DNA of 5,655 nt, from NCBI GenBank assembly GCA_945860375.1, contig CAMAQR010000123.1:1-5655 (forward strand), given 5' to 3'. Numbering within the stretch: position 1 is the stretch's first letter; each line of letters begins with the position of its first letter. This DNA comes from Pseudorhodobacter antarcticus (lineage in GTDB: Bacteria; Pseudomonadota; Alphaproteobacteria; Rhodobacterales; Rhodobacteraceae). Under the pieces are notes generated by a model. The model was given only the letters and a program-made list of their open reading frames with translations. It had not been told where the DNA came from and searched no databases. Positions 5,524-5,655 of this stretch are shown here, piece by piece. A program made the position numbers and the translations under genes.

Positions 5524-5655
5524 AGGCTGGCTCCTTTATCACAAAATCCCGCGCGGCCCGGATCAGCGTTGCCGGCGCCGCGTCAGAATGCGCTGCGCAG
5601 TCGAGTGCGAGATCGAGGTATTTCGCGGTCTTGGCGGCGGCGAACCATTTTCCTT
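5402..5655 (-). CDS. Unidentified protein, C-terminal part only
   Basis: An open minus-strand frame enters from beyond the right edge and ends at the TGA at 5402-5404, giving the last 83 residues. It begins KWFAAAKTAKYLDLAL, continues through TLIRAARDFVIKEPAF and LHAIAHLLAGRGYEPSPLDI, and ends TRRRVCV. The segment looks all-helical and soluble; I do not recognise the family. Third-position G/C is high up to about 5475, consistent with real coding. Downstream of that it falls (9 of the last 23 sense codons), while the neighbouring frame becomes GC3-rich, so the true 3' end may be frameshifted. It lies 51 bp upstream of the phzF-like gene on the same strand and may be the preceding operon gene. 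Confidence 0.5.
   Translation of the reverse strand, partial: GKWFAAAKTAKYLDLALDCAAHSDAAPATLIRAARDFVIKEPAFAAQVGLHAIAHLLAGRGYEPSPLDIDEAVTHVTRRRVCV

Overview
The window reads as chromosomal DNA of an alphaproteobacterium, most likely a Rhodobacterales-type organism. It is GC-rich with strong G/C preference at third codon positions, and it carries an intact gcrA-type cell-cycle regulator, which is characteristic of Alphaproteobacteria. No tRNA, rRNA, CRISPR array or complete mobile element is visible.

Layout: positions 1-221 hold no convincing gene, only GC-rich inverted repeats that probably form the 3' end and terminator zone of the next gene. Positions 222-536 (minus) encode a 104-residue protein resembling the RNase E inhibitor RraB. 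It is head-to-head with gcrA (741-1385, plus) across a 204-bp divergent intergenic region, and gcrA ends in a textbook Rho-independent terminator (1406-1434). Positions 1435-1945 hold no intact gene. They contain a frameshifted minus-strand remnant (1494-1855) and then an AT-rich promoter region with small palindromes. An IclR-family regulator follows (1946-2746, plus).

The IclR gene converges, with only 17 bp between stop codons, on a compact minus-strand operon. Read in the direction of transcription, the operon is: the 3' end of an unidentified gene (5655-5402), a PhzF-family isomerase (5350-4442), a RidA-family protein (4413-3952) and an M20D amidohydrolase (3924-2764). Gaps of 51, 27 and 27 bp, each downstream start preceded by a good ribosome-binding site, indicate co-transcription.

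Working model (inference): the amidohydrolase removes an acyl or amide group from an amino-acid-like substrate, the PhzF protein isomerises or epimerises an intermediate, and the RidA homologue hydrolyses or buffers a reactive enamine/imine. The IclR protein would be the local regulator. I do not recognise this gene set as a named pathway, so it is the main candidate for something undescribed. The RidA homologue appears to have Thr where a family active-site Glu is expected, which leaves its chemistry open. The right edge is ambiguous: two overlapping minus-strand frames there both look protein-like.
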